DNA of 48,458 nucleotides from Deltaproteobacteria bacterium (GTDB lineage Bacteria; Desulfobacterota; Syntrophia; Syntrophales; UBA2192). The notes under the pieces are model-generated. The model was not told the DNA's origin. It saw only the letters and a list, made by a program, of their open reading frames with translations, and searched no databases. The stretch lies in the NCBI GenBank assembly GCA_012728915.1, contig JAAYEC010000025.1, positions 1-48,458 on the forward strand, written 5' to 3'. Below, piece by piece: positions 32,834 to 41,031 of this stretch (positions are counted from its first letter, which is position 1; each line of letters starts with the position of its first letter). Position numbers and translations under genes: made by a program.

Positions 32834-32866
32834 TGTGTATTAACTAACCTCATCATACACATCCAA
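32834..32866 (-). promoter_or_regulatory. vapBC promoter with overlapping operator
   Basis: A 7-bp perfect inverted repeat TGTGTAT / ATACACA (32834-32840 and 32855-32861) overlaps a promoter with TTGGAT (-35, plus 32861-32866), 17-base spacer and TTAATA (-10, plus 32838-32843). It ends 14 bases before the vapB ATG, as expected for an autoregulated toxin-antitoxin operator. Confidence 0.72.
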
Positions 32867-32905
32867 GGGGCGCTTGGAAAGACTTATTTCGCAGGTCATC
32901 AAGCA

Positions 32906-32932
32906 AAGGCAGGGCCGCGGTGGCCCTGCCTT
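32906..32932 (-). terminator. Hairpin terminator after the Ig-like repeat gene
   Basis: An 11-bp perfect stem AAGGCAGGGCC / GGCCCTGCCTT with 5-base loop (32906-32916 and 32922-32932), 50 bases past the stop of the minus-strand gene at 32983. Only a short T-run follows on either strand, so the effect may be modest. Confidence 0.55.
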
Positions 32933-32982
32933 CTTTGCCTTGATGAACTGTTGCCTGCTTTTTCCCGGGTCGCCCCGGATTC

Positions 32983-33786
32983 CTACTGCACCGTGATCAC
33001 CTGGGTGGCCGTTGTGCCCTTGCTGTCCCAGACGGTGATGGTCGCCGTACCCTTCGCCCTGGGGGCCATCTGGAACTGCGTGGCGTTGACCTGGAGCTGG
33101 TTTCCGGAAACGGTTGCCCTGTAGGGCGCAACACCACCCTGGCCCGACAGGACCCGGATGGCGGCCGTACCCGTCGGGCCCACCGTCAGCGCCGACGGCG
33201 CGGCGAGCGTCAGCGTGGTCAGGTTCCGGACGATCAGCGACAGCTCGCGGGTCGTTCCGGCGCTGTCTTTGGCTACGATGCCGACCACGCCTGCCTGGCG
33301 GCCGGTGACGGCGTACTGCCCGGCTGACTGTTGCTGAATGGTCACCGCACTCGGGTTGCTTGCCGTCACCGTGTAGGGGGGCTTGCCGCCCGGGACGCCA
33401 AACCCGCGCCTCTGTCCCACCGCCACCGGGTTTCCAGCGTCCGGCAGCGCGCTGAGGGCGAGCGGTTGCGCCCCGGGGTCATAGACCACGATCTCGCGAA
33501 CCATGGTGTTGCCCTTTGTGTCCTTGACCGTGAGGATGGTCGTGCCCACCGCCTTGGGAATCACCTTGAAGGAGACCCGAGTCCCCGGGTACGACGGCTC
33601 GACGACAACGAAGGGCTTGGTCAGGCTGAAGGCGTAAGGCCTTGTGCCGCCGTTGATGTTCAGGAGATAGTACGCCTGCTTGATGCCCAGGCGGGTGGAG
33701 TAGGAGTAAAACGATTTCCCGTCGCCGGACCTAACGGAAAGTACCTCGGCGGCATCGGCAGTGGGCGGCAGAGCCGGGCAGGACAA
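32983..33786 (-). CDS. Secreted Ig-like (BIg) repeat protein, 5' end uncertain
   Basis: The frame encodes about 267 residues with three beta-rich repeats in bacterial Ig-like style: GGTRPYAFSLTKPFVVVEPS, GGKPPYTVTASNPSAVTI and GGVAPYRATVSGNQLQVN, each ending in a G-T-x-x-x-V strand. The first usable start (TTG 33786) cuts into a hydrophobic export signal (VCAVFPAFLSLTLSC) that is read in frame further upstream. Before it lies an in-frame TGA (33835-33837), and 12 codons above that an ATG at 33873. The gene may be a nonsense-mutated allele of a longer secreted protein. It probably functions, if at all, in the periplasm or on the surface. Confidence 0.6.
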   Translation of the reverse strand: MSCPALPPTADAAEVLSVRSGDGKSFYSYSTRLGIKQAYYLLNINGGTRPYAFSLTKPFVVVEPSYPGTRVSFKVIPKAVGTTILTVKDTKGNTMVREIVVYDPGAQPLALSALPDAGNPVAVGQRRGFGVPGGKPPYTVTASNPSAVTIQQQSAGQYAVTGRQAGVVGIVAKDSAGTTRELSLIVRNLTTLTLAAPSALTVGPTGTAAIRVLSGQGGVAPYRATVSGNQLQVNATQFQMAPRAKGTATITVWDSKGTTATQVITVQ

Positions 33787-33967
33787 TGTCAGCGAAAGGA
33801 ACGCCGGGAAAACGGCACAAACTGAAAGGGGCCTTCAGAACGAAAAGGGAATGACAGCGCGAAAGCCCAGCATGAATTGCCCGCGGCGCCGCGAATAACC
33901 ACGCAGATTTTGTGCCCTTCCGGGCCAGACGGAGGCACCGGGGTCGAGCGATTTCACCAAGCGGAAT

Positions 33968-34429
33968 CTACAGGAATTTCGGGGGGAGTTTCGGGTTGCC
34001 GGGGAAATGGAAACCCGGCAGGACGATGACCGACGAGGTGCCGTGGGCGACGAGCTTTCCCTCGCCGTTGACGATTTCCGTCTCGCCCAGGCCCAGGGTG
34101 CGGCCCAGGCGGATCCGCCTGCCCCGCGCCGAAAGTCTCCCGTCGGCAACGGGCGCCAGGTAGTTCACCTTCAGGTCCACCGTCGTGATCCCCGCGGATT
34201 CGTCGAGCTCCGAAAAGAGGGACCAGAAGATGGCCGTATCCGCAAGCGACGCTATCACGCCGCCGTGCACATTCCCGTAAATCTGAAGGTGATGGCCGCG
34301 CGACCGGATCTCGACGAGGGCTTGGCCGGGGCTCAGTTCGGAGAGCACCATGCCGAGGTGGCGGAAGTAGGGGCTTTCGTTCGCCAGGCCGGTGACGGCC
34401 TTCACGTACTCGGGGTTGAGCTTTTTCAT
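33968..34429 (-). CDS. Hotdog-fold thioesterase (PaaI-like)
   Basis: A 153-residue PaaI/YdiI-type acyl-CoA thioesterase. The hotdog core includes NVHGGVIASLADTAIFWSLF (His-Gly-Gly catalytic helix) and TTVDLKVNYLAPVADGRL. It would hydrolyse aromatic or short acyl-CoA esters in the cytoplasm. A second hotdog gene of a different subfamily lies 81 bases upstream on the same strand. Confidence 0.88.
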   Translation of the reverse strand: MKKLNPEYVKAVTGLANESPYFRHLGMVLSELSPGQALVEIRSRGHHLQIYGNVHGGVIASLADTAIFWSLFSELDESAGITTVDLKVNYLAPVADGRLSARGRRIRLGRTLGLGETEIVNGEGKLVAHGTSSVIVLPGFHFPGNPKLPPKFL

Positions 34430-34510
34430 AGAGCCACCGCAGGAAAGAGTGACGGCCCTTCTCCCCGTGACTGTCCCGCAGGGGAAGGGTGGAGCCGGTC
34501 GATCCTGTCG

Positions 34511-35014
34511 TCAGTTGCAGGTTCCACCGTTGTGCTGGCAGGCCTTTTCCTTGGTCTTCTCGCGCAGTCTTGCCTCCCGGCGCGCCCGTGCTTCACGATG
34601 GCGCCGCCGCTCGTCGTCCGTCTCCAGGACGAGCTGCGGGATGGGCGCCGGCCTGCCCTGCTTGTCCAGCGCCACGAAGGTCAGGTAGGCCGAGACGGTG
34701 TGCCGCGTTTCCCCGGTAAAGAGGTTCTGCGACTCGACGCGCACGCCGGCCTCCATGGAGCTCTTGCCCGTATAATTGATGCTCGCCCGCAGGGTGACCA
34801 GGTCGCCGATGAAGACGGGGTTGTGGAAATCGAGGCGGTCGATGGAGGCCGTCACGCAGTTCAGGCCGGCGTGCTTGATCGCGGCCGCTCCCGCTGCCGT
34901 GTCGATCAGCTTCATGATGACGCCGCCGTGGACGTTTCCTGCGGGATTGGCGTCCTGCGGGTTCATGACCTGGGCCAGCGTGACGGCGCTCTCCCGGATT
35001 CGCTTCGCTTGCAT
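34511..35014 (-). CDS. Acyl-CoA thioesterase (YciA/BFIT-like hotdog)
   Basis: A 167-residue acyl-CoA hydrolase. QVMNPQDANPAGNVHGGVIM and KLIDTAAGAAAIKHAG give the hotdog helix with the catalytic Asp. RLDFHNPVFIGDLVTLRA and SMEAGVRVE are characteristic of YciA/ACOT-type enzymes. The C-terminal tail is long and charged (ERRRHREARARREARLREK) and ends CQHNGGTCN, unlike the family core. The promoter region faces the divergent kinase gene. Confidence 0.88.
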   Translation of the reverse strand: MQAKRIRESAVTLAQVMNPQDANPAGNVHGGVIMKLIDTAAGAAAIKHAGLNCVTASIDRLDFHNPVFIGDLVTLRASINYTGKSSMEAGVRVESQNLFTGETRHTVSAYLTFVALDKQGRPAPIPQLVLETDDERRRHREARARREARLREKTKEKACQHNGGTCN

Positions 35015-35150
35015 GATCGCTCCGCTCCCTTCGGTTGATTTTTGAACAACCGTTTATAGACGAACGGGCTGTTCCGGTCAACCCTTGCGCAAAACAAGGG
35101 GTATCGGATATAGGGGATCGGGTCAAGGAGAAACAGGGAAGGAAACGCCC

Positions 35151-35717
35151 GTGAAGTGCTTCATCATTATCGGCATGCCCGCGGCGGGCAAGGACATTGC
35201 CCGGCAGTTCGCCCGGACCAACGGGTACCCTTACTTTGCAACAGGCGACATCGTCCGCGCGGAAGCGGCCTGCCGGGGAGTGGCGCCCGACGCGGAAAGC
35301 ATGGGGACGCTCTCGACGGAGCTGCGCGGCTGCGACGGTCTGGGGGTGACGAGGATGGCCCTGAAGGCGGCCCTGGAAACAGGGGCCCCCGTTGTCTTTC
35401 TCGAAGGAATTCGCTCGCGCCGGGAGATCGATCTGATCGGAACGCAGGCCGAAACCGTGGTCGTCGCTTTTTTGTCCCCGAGAGCGCTGCGAAGAGAACG
35501 GGTCATCTCCCGCGGACGGCCGGACGACTCGGCGGCGGCCTTCGACACGAGGGACCGGCGGGAGATCGACTACGGCCTTTCCATCCCCATTGCAACGGCC
35601 GACGAGTACGTGCTGAACACGGGCACGATGGAGGAAGCGCTCAGCGCATTCGGCCGGATCGTCGAGCGCCACACCGCGGCGCGATCGGCTCACAGCAGCG
35701 ATCGGCCGCCGGCGTAG
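35151..35717 (+). CDS. UPF0200-like P-loop nucleotide kinase
   Basis: A 188-residue P-loop protein. The start FIIIGMPAAGKD (Walker A G8-K14) and the segments FATGDIVRAEAACRG and VFLEGIRSRREIDL match the UPF0200 / adenylate-kinase-like family that is mainly known from archaea. The true substrate is unknown. GTG 35151 is chosen because AAGGA lies 7 bases before it; upstream reading adds 22 unrelated residues. The 3' end overlaps the convergent NlpC/P60 gene by 28 bases. Confidence 0.72.
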   Translation: MKCFIIIGMPAAGKDIARQFARTNGYPYFATGDIVRAEAACRGVAPDAESMGTLSTELRGCDGLGVTRMALKAALETGAPVVFLEGIRSRREIDLIGTQAETVVVAFLSPRALRRERVISRGRPDDSAAAFDTRDRREIDYGLSIPIATADEYVLNTGTMEEALSAFGRIVERHTAARSAHSSDRPPA

Positions 35718-36457
35718 CGCCTGCTGTAGTATTTGCCGTCGAGCGACTCGATGCCGATTCTCTTGCCTCGTCCGGGCGCATGGATGAAGCGTCCTCTGCC
35801 GATGTAGATCCCCACGTGGGAGACCTTTCCTGAATTGTTCGTCTTGAAGAAAACAAGATCTCCCGTCTCCAGGCTTCCCCTGCTGACGGGATTGCCCATC
35901 TCGGACTGCTCGCGCGAGGAGCGGGGCAGCATGAGCCCGTTGTACTGGTAGACGGCCATGGTCAACCCGCTGCAGTCGAACCCCTCGTCGGCGGAGTCAC
36001 CGCCCCACAGGTAGGGCACGCCGATGAAGCTCTTCGCCGTCCGCACGATCTCGTCGCGGACGTAGGTTTCGCCCTTTTCCCCCTTGAGGGCGATGGCGTA
36101 TTCGCGGGGGTTGACGACCCAGAACTCCTCGATGATGCCCTTGTCCGCAAGGCGCCTGGCGCGGGCCGCGGCGTCCTCGGCCGTCTTGAAGTTCCCGAAG
36201 CGGACTTTGTAGAGCCCCGTTCTGTAGACGAAGTAGTAGGCGGAAAGGCCCTCGCGGTTGAGCTTCCGGGTCAGCGCCGCCGCGTTTTCGACCCTGGAGA
36301 AGGCCCCCGCCTGGATGGTGAAGCCCATCTTCGCCGGCATGGGCCCCTTGCCGGAGGGCCGGATCGTCTCGGGTGGCGCGCCCCGGCGCGCACAGCCGGC
36401 GAGGACGACAAGGAAGACGAGCAGGACGAGAAGTGGGCGATTCCGGTTCGGCAACAT
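35690..36457 (-). CDS. SPOR and NlpC/P60 domain lipoprotein (cell-wall hydrolase)
   Basis: A 255-residue exported protein. The lipobox LAGC (Cys22) follows a hydrophobic signal. Residues of about 45-115 form a SPOR peptidoglycan-binding domain (FTIQAGAFSRVENAAALTRK, YKVRFGNFKTAEDA). Residues of about 135-255 form an NlpC/P60 peptidase with catalytic Cys162 (DCSGLTMAVY), His214 (SHVGIYIG) and His226 (RFIHAPG). It would cleave peptide stems of peptidoglycan, probably at septa given the SPOR domain. Confidence 0.92.
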   Translation of the reverse strand: MLPNRNRPLLVLLVFLVVLAGCARRGAPPETIRPSGKGPMPAKMGFTIQAGAFSRVENAAALTRKLNREGLSAYYFVYRTGLYKVRFGNFKTAEDAAARARRLADKGIIEEFWVVNPREYAIALKGEKGETYVRDEIVRTAKSFIGVPYLWGGDSADEGFDCSGLTMAVYQYNGLMLPRSSREQSEMGNPVSRGSLETGDLVFFKTNNSGKVSHVGIYIGRGRFIHAPGRGKRIGIESLDGKYYSRRYAGGRSLL

Positions 36458-36490
36458 CTCCTGTTTCCTGGACCCTGGCTCCCGTGCCTT

Positions 36491-36754
36491 CTATTTCAGT
36501 CTGGTGACGATGAACGGCCAATGAAGCTCGCAGGGCACGCCCATCCGCAGCCACGCACAGCGCTCGTCGATGATCTTGTTCATCAGGTCCCGAACGGTGG
36601 CCCTTTCCCCCTCCCCGGCCGGCACCTCGAGAGAAACGCTCAACGTCTCGATCTGCGGGGGCGCCTCCTGCCCGACTTCCTCCCGGTAAAAATGCCTGGC
36701 GTCCTCCTCCGAGTCCGCGGCGACGATGTGATCGCCGATCCTGTAGGCCTCCAT
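36491..36754 (-). CDS. Small hypothetical protein
   Basis: An 87-residue protein I do not assign to a family. It begins MEAYRIGDHIVAADSEEDAR and ends CELHWPFIVTRLK. The middle contains IETLSVSLEVPAGEGERATV. Mixed alpha/beta, no signal or membrane helix. The start at 36754 has AAAAGGGGGAC before it and fits the composition change. The gene lies 33 bases upstream of the NlpC/P60 gene on the same strand, so the two may be co-transcribed. Confidence 0.65.
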   Translation of the reverse strand: MEAYRIGDHIVAADSEEDARHFYREEVGQEAPPQIETLSVSLEVPAGEGERATVRDLMNKIIDERCAWLRMGVPCELHWPFIVTRLK

Positions 36755-36838
36755 GACTGTCCCCCTTTTGACGACATTGCGTCCTTTACGTATTGCAGAA
36801 TCACGCCCCCCCGTCAAGGCCCCTCCGGGCCTCGTCCC

Positions 36839-36867
36839 TTGACAGTCCCGGGACGATCCCCTATAGT
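36839..36867 (+). promoter_or_regulatory. Sigma-70 type promoter of the UPF0182 gene
   Basis: TTGACA (36839-36844), a 17-base spacer and TATAGT (36862-36867): one of the best consensus matches in the window. It lies about 55 bases before the ATG at 36922. Confidence 0.75.
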
Positions 36868-36921
36868 GCGCCGCAGGTACCCGAAAACCCGTAATGCACC
36901 AAAGAAGAGGGGATTCGTGCC

Positions 36922-39648
36922 ATGGTCGACATCCGAACCATCCGGCCTCCGACAAACGTTCCGCGCGGCTTCATCCTGGCCCTCGTCCTGGGGGTCCTTT
37001 TTGTCTTTTTCTGGAGGACTGCCGGCCTGATCACGGACTGGTTCTGGTACCGAGAAGTCGGCTATGAGAACGTCTTTACCGTCAGCCTGATCGCCCAGTT
37101 CAAGGCGGCCGCGCTTTTCGGCATTCCCTACTTCCTGTTCTTCTTTCTGAACCTCACCCTGGCAAACCGGCTGGCACCGCCTTTCCGGGTGCACGACGGG
37201 AGCGACACCATCGACGTGACCCCGGCAAAGAAGCCCCTCCAGCTTCTGATCCTGGTCGTCTCCGTCGTGCTCGGCCTGTTTGCGGCGCTCGCCGGGGCCG
37301 GCCAGTGGGAGAGCCTGCTTCTGTTCTGCAACGGCACCCCCTTCGGGGTAAAGGACCCTCTCTTCGGGAAGGACATCGGGTTCTATGTCTTCCGGCTTCC
37401 CTTCCTGGGTCACCTCTTCGGCTGGTTCGTAAGCCTGAACCTCTTCACCCTTGTCGCCACGGCTGTGGTCTACGTCATCCGGAAGGCCGCCTTCATTCGG
37501 CCGCCGCAGGTCTTCAGCCTGGCGCCGGCGGCGCGGAGGCATCTCCTCATCCTCCTTTCGTTCTTTTTCTTCTGGGGCGTTTTCGGCTCGTGGCTCTCCC
37601 TCAACGAGGTTCTCTTCACGAGGCGCGGCGTCGTCTTCGGCCCGGGCTACACCGACGTGACGACCCAGCTCTGGGTCCTCAAGGCCCTCATGGCCGTCTC
37701 CTTCCTCTGCGGGGCGGCGATCGTCGCCTACGCCTTCGTCGGGAAGGCGCTGGTCCCGATCGCGGCCGTCGGCGCCTTCGCGGCCCTCTTCATCCTGGGT
37801 CGGGGGGTCTACCCGTCGGTGGTGCAGAAATTCCAGGTGATCCCCAACGAGATCGTCCTGGAGCGGCCCTACATCGAGTGGAACATCCGGTACACCCGTC
37901 TGGCCTATCAGCTCGACAACATCGAGGAGCGCGACTTCCCCGCCGAGGAGAACCTGACCCGCGAGGACCTGCGCCGCAACGACCTCACGATCAAGAACAT
38001 CCGCCTCTGGAACGACGCGCCGCTGCAGCAGACCTACGGACAGCTCCAGGAGATCCGGACCTACTACAAGTTCGTCGACGTGGACAACGACCGCTACATG
38101 GTCAACGGCGAGTACCGCCAGGTGATGCTCTCGCCGCGCGAGATGCACTACCCGTCGCTGCCGTCGAGGACCTGGGTGAACGAGCACCTGACCTACACGC
38201 ACGGCTACGGCATGGTCTTGGGGCCCGTCAACCGGGTCACGGCCGAGGGGCTCCCGGAATTTTTCATCAAGGACATCCCGCCCGTCTCGTCGGCGAACCT
38301 CAAGATCACCCGGCCGGAGATCTACTTCGGCGAGACGTCAAACGACTACGTCTTCGTCCGCACGAAGGCCCCCGAATTCGACTACCCCGTGGGGGACAAG
38401 AACGTGTATACGACCTACGAGGGCAAGGGCGGCGTTCCCCTGTCCTTCTTCCGCAAGCTCCTCTTCGCGGCACGGTTCGGCTCCGTGACGATCCTGCTGG
38501 CCAACGAGATCACCGACGAGAGCCGCATCCTGTACTACCGGACGGTGCGGGAGCGCGTCGCCCGGATCGCGCCGTTTGCCCGCATCGAGGGCGACCCCTA
38601 CCTGGTGATCACGCCCGAGGGCAGACTCGTCTGGTTCGTCGACGGCTACACCATGACGGACCGCTTCCCCTACTCCGAACCCATGAAGAACGTGGGCAAC
38701 TACATTCGCAACTCCTTCAAGGCCGTCGTCGACGCCTACGACGGCACGGTGCAGCTCTACGTGAGCGACGAGACGGATCCCATCCTGCAGACCTACGCGA
38801 AGATCTTCCCCGGGGTCTTCAGGCCCCTGGCCGAGATGCCCGAGCCCCTGCAGAAGCACATCCGCTACCCCGGCGGAATGCTCGGCATCCAGGCCCACAT
38901 GTACCGGGCCTATCACATGCAGGACCCGCAGGTTTTCTACAACAAGGAGGATCTCTGGGCGATCCCGGGCAGGTCGGGGCGCAGCGGCGAGCAGGAGATG
39001 GACCCCTACTACACGATCATGAAGCTGCCGGGAGAGAAGAAGGAGGAGTTCATCATGCTCGTCCCCTTCACGCCGAGCCGCAAGGACAACATGGCCGCCT
39101 GGATGGCCGTGCGCTGCGACATGCCGAACTACGGCAAGCTCATCGCCTACCAGTTCCCGAAGCAGAAGCTGATCTACGGGCCGCAGCAGATCGACGCCCG
39201 CATCAACCAGGACGCCGAGATCTCCAAGCAGCTCGCGCTCTGGAACCAGCGGGGCTCGTCGGCGATCCGGGGCAGCCTGCTGGCGATCCCCATCGAGAAA
39301 TCGATCCTCTACGTGCAGCCGCTCTACCTCTCGGCCGAAAAGGGACAGCTGCCCGAACTCAAGCGGGTCATCGTGGCCTTCGGCAACACGATCGCCATGG
39401 AGGAGACGCTGGAGCTGTCTCTGCAGCGGATCTTCGGCGGAGAGTTGATCCGCGACAGGGGCGCAAGGCCCGCAGGAACGGCAGCAATGCCCGCCGCCCG
39501 GGAGAGGTCGGATCGGGAAATGGCCCTGGAGGCCCTGCAGCACTACCGCAGGGCCCAGGAGTACATGAAGCAGGGCAACTGGGCCGCCTACGGCGAGGAG
39601 CTCCGGAAGGTGGACGAGGCCCTGCGGAGCGTCGAGAGAAGGAAGTGA
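36922..39648 (+). CDS. UPF0182 family membrane protein
   Basis: A 908-residue protein covering the whole UPF0182 family. About seven hydrophobic helices occupy residues 1-305 and begin with GFILALVLGVLFVFFW and TDWFWYREVGYENVF. A large extracytoplasmic domain follows with the family's FVDVDNDRYMVNGEYRQVML-like, TYTHGYGMVLGPVN and WFVDGYTMTDRFPYS segments. The C-terminus ends in a charged helix. The function of the family is unknown. GAGGGG lies 9 bases before the ATG and a strong promoter precedes it. Confidence 0.93.
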   Translation: MVDIRTIRPPTNVPRGFILALVLGVLFVFFWRTAGLITDWFWYREVGYENVFTVSLIAQFKAAALFGIPYFLFFFLNLTLANRLAPPFRVHDGSDTIDVTPAKKPLQLLILVVSVVLGLFAALAGAGQWESLLLFCNGTPFGVKDPLFGKDIGFYVFRLPFLGHLFGWFVSLNLFTLVATAVVYVIRKAAFIRPPQVFSLAPAARRHLLILLSFFFFWGVFGSWLSLNEVLFTRRGVVFGPGYTDVTTQLWVLKALMAVSFLCGAAIVAYAFVGKALVPIAAVGAFAALFILGRGVYPSVVQKFQVIPNEIVLERPYIEWNIRYTRLAYQLDNIEERDFPAEENLTREDLRRNDLTIKNIRLWNDAPLQQTYGQLQEIRTYYKFVDVDNDRYMVNGEYRQVMLSPREMHYPSLPSRTWVNEHLTYTHGYGMVLGPVNRVTAEGLPEFFIKDIPPVSSANLKITRPEIYFGETSNDYVFVRTKAPEFDYPVGDKNVYTTYEGKGGVPLSFFRKLLFAARFGSVTILLANEITDESRILYYRTVRERVARIAPFARIEGDPYLVITPEGRLVWFVDGYTMTDRFPYSEPMKNVGNYIRNSFKAVVDAYDGTVQLYVSDETDPILQTYAKIFPGVFRPLAEMPEPLQKHIRYPGGMLGIQAHMYRAYHMQDPQVFYNKEDLWAIPGRSGRSGEQEMDPYYTIMKLPGEKKEEFIMLVPFTPSRKDNMAAWMAVRCDMPNYGKLIAYQFPKQKLIYGPQQIDARINQDAEISKQLALWNQRGSSAIRGSLLAIPIEKSILYVQPLYLSAEKGQLPELKRVIVAFGNTIAMEETLELSLQRIFGGELIRDRGARPAGTAAMPAARERSDREMALEALQHYRRAQEYMKQGNWAAYGEELRKVDEALRSVERRK

Positions 39649-39691
39649 AGGATACCGGCCGGGCGCCGCATCCCTGGCGCCGGCCGCAGTC

Positions 39692-40876
39692 TCAACCCGG
39701 GGGCTTTCCAGCAGGGCTTGCCCTGTGGCTTCCGCGGTAGAGCTCGTACTCGAGCAGACGGCACTCGATGGGCCCGTTGTAGAAGGGCATTCTCCGCTTC
39801 GTCCGCAGCCCGACCTTCTTGGCCAGATCGAGATTGCCCGTGAAGATGTAACCCCGGTAACCTGGGCATTTGCTTTTAAAAAAGTCCCCGATTCCCCTGT
39901 AAATTTCCCCCAGCTTGTCCGTATCGCCCATCCGCTCGCCGTACTCGGGGTTCAGGATGACAACGCCTTCGCCGTCGGGGACCGGGGTATCCCTGAAATC
40001 GCAGGCCCTGAATTCGATGAGATGCTCCACGCCCGCCGTCCGGGCATTCCGCCGCGCCGCCTCGACGGCGGCGGGCCGAATGTCCGTGGCGACAATGCGC
40101 CCGGGGGCCTTGCGGTGGGCCTTTTTCTTCAATTCCTCCCGCTCCCTCTGGAACGCGGGGCTATCGAACCCCAGAATGTGCATGAACCCGAAATTCTGCC
40201 TCAGGATCCCGGGAGCTCTTTCCAGGGCGATGAGGGCTCCCTCGATGGCCAGGGTGCCGCTTCCGCACATGGGGTTGATCAGGGGTGTCCTGCCGTCCCA
40301 CCCCGTGGCGAGGATGACGGCGGCCGCCAGCGTCTCCTGCATGGGGGCCTCCAGGGGGATCTTCCGGTATCCCCTGCGCGACAGGGGCTCGCCGGAGGTG
40401 TCGATCCAGAGCTCGCAGCGATCGCCCACCCAGTGCAGGTGGACGACGGCCCCGTGGCGCCCCGGGCCCGAGTCGGGCCGTCGGCCCTTCCGGTCGCGGA
40501 TGCGGTCCACGATGGCATCCTTGGTCTTCATATTGGCAAACCGGGGGTCCCTGACGGCGTCTGTGTCGGCGCTGGACGTGACCGAGAGGTACCCGTCGGG
40601 GGCGATGATCGTCTCCCAGGGCAGCTTCACGAGGCGGCGGTAAAGATCCTGTGCCTGGACGGCCGGAAAGGCATCGAGGAGATACAGGATGCGCTGGGCC
40701 GTGCGCAGGGAGAGATTAAGGCGAACGGTGTCCGCGAGAGTGCCTTCCGTCTCGACGGCCGTCTCCAGCATGGCGAGGTCGGGGAATCGGAGAGCCCGGA
40801 TCTCCCCTTCGAGGATCCCGACGGTCCCGCGCGCACAGGTGATGAAAATTCTTCGTTTTTCTTTCCAGAGAGTCAT
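39692..40876 (-). CDS. THUMP-domain 23S rRNA (guanine-N2) methyltransferase
   Basis: A 394-residue RlmL-N/RlmK-like RNA methyltransferase. The N-terminal half is a THUMP RNA-binding region (ITCARGTVGILEGEIRAL). The C-terminal half is a Rossmann methyltransferase with LINPMCGSGTLAIEGAL (SAM motif I) and the catalytic motif IV reading NPEYGERMG. Most relatives have NPPYGER; NPEYGER is a recognised variant in a subgroup. It would modify G2445-like positions in 23S rRNA. The Shine-Dalgarno is not obvious. It converges on the UPF0182 gene. Confidence 0.88.
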   Translation of the reverse strand: MTLWKEKRRIFITCARGTVGILEGEIRALRFPDLAMLETAVETEGTLADTVRLNLSLRTAQRILYLLDAFPAVQAQDLYRRLVKLPWETIIAPDGYLSVTSSADTDAVRDPRFANMKTKDAIVDRIRDRKGRRPDSGPGRHGAVVHLHWVGDRCELWIDTSGEPLSRRGYRKIPLEAPMQETLAAAVILATGWDGRTPLINPMCGSGTLAIEGALIALERAPGILRQNFGFMHILGFDSPAFQREREELKKKAHRKAPGRIVATDIRPAAVEAARRNARTAGVEHLIEFRACDFRDTPVPDGEGVVILNPEYGERMGDTDKLGEIYRGIGDFFKSKCPGYRGYIFTGNLDLAKKVGLRTKRRMPFYNGPIECRLLEYELYRGSHRASPAGKPPG

Positions 40877-41031
40877 GCGGTGCCGTCCGTGCCGAAGCTG
40901 GGGCAGTAAAACACAGCCGCGCCGGGATGTAAAGGGGCGGAGGCCCCGCGGAACCAGAAAATCCTTGCGGAATGACGCTGTTATGATGGTACAATCGGCC
41001 GAGGCCGTGATTGCGCCGCAGGAAACCGGTC

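Noticed and set aside
33835-33967. A minus-strand frame ending FRAVIPFSF, resembling an outer-membrane barrel C-terminus
   Set aside because: Only about ten residues look barrel-like, the rest is Arg-rich and overlaps the thioesterase gene; better explained as the 5' part of the Ig-like gene before its in-frame TGA.
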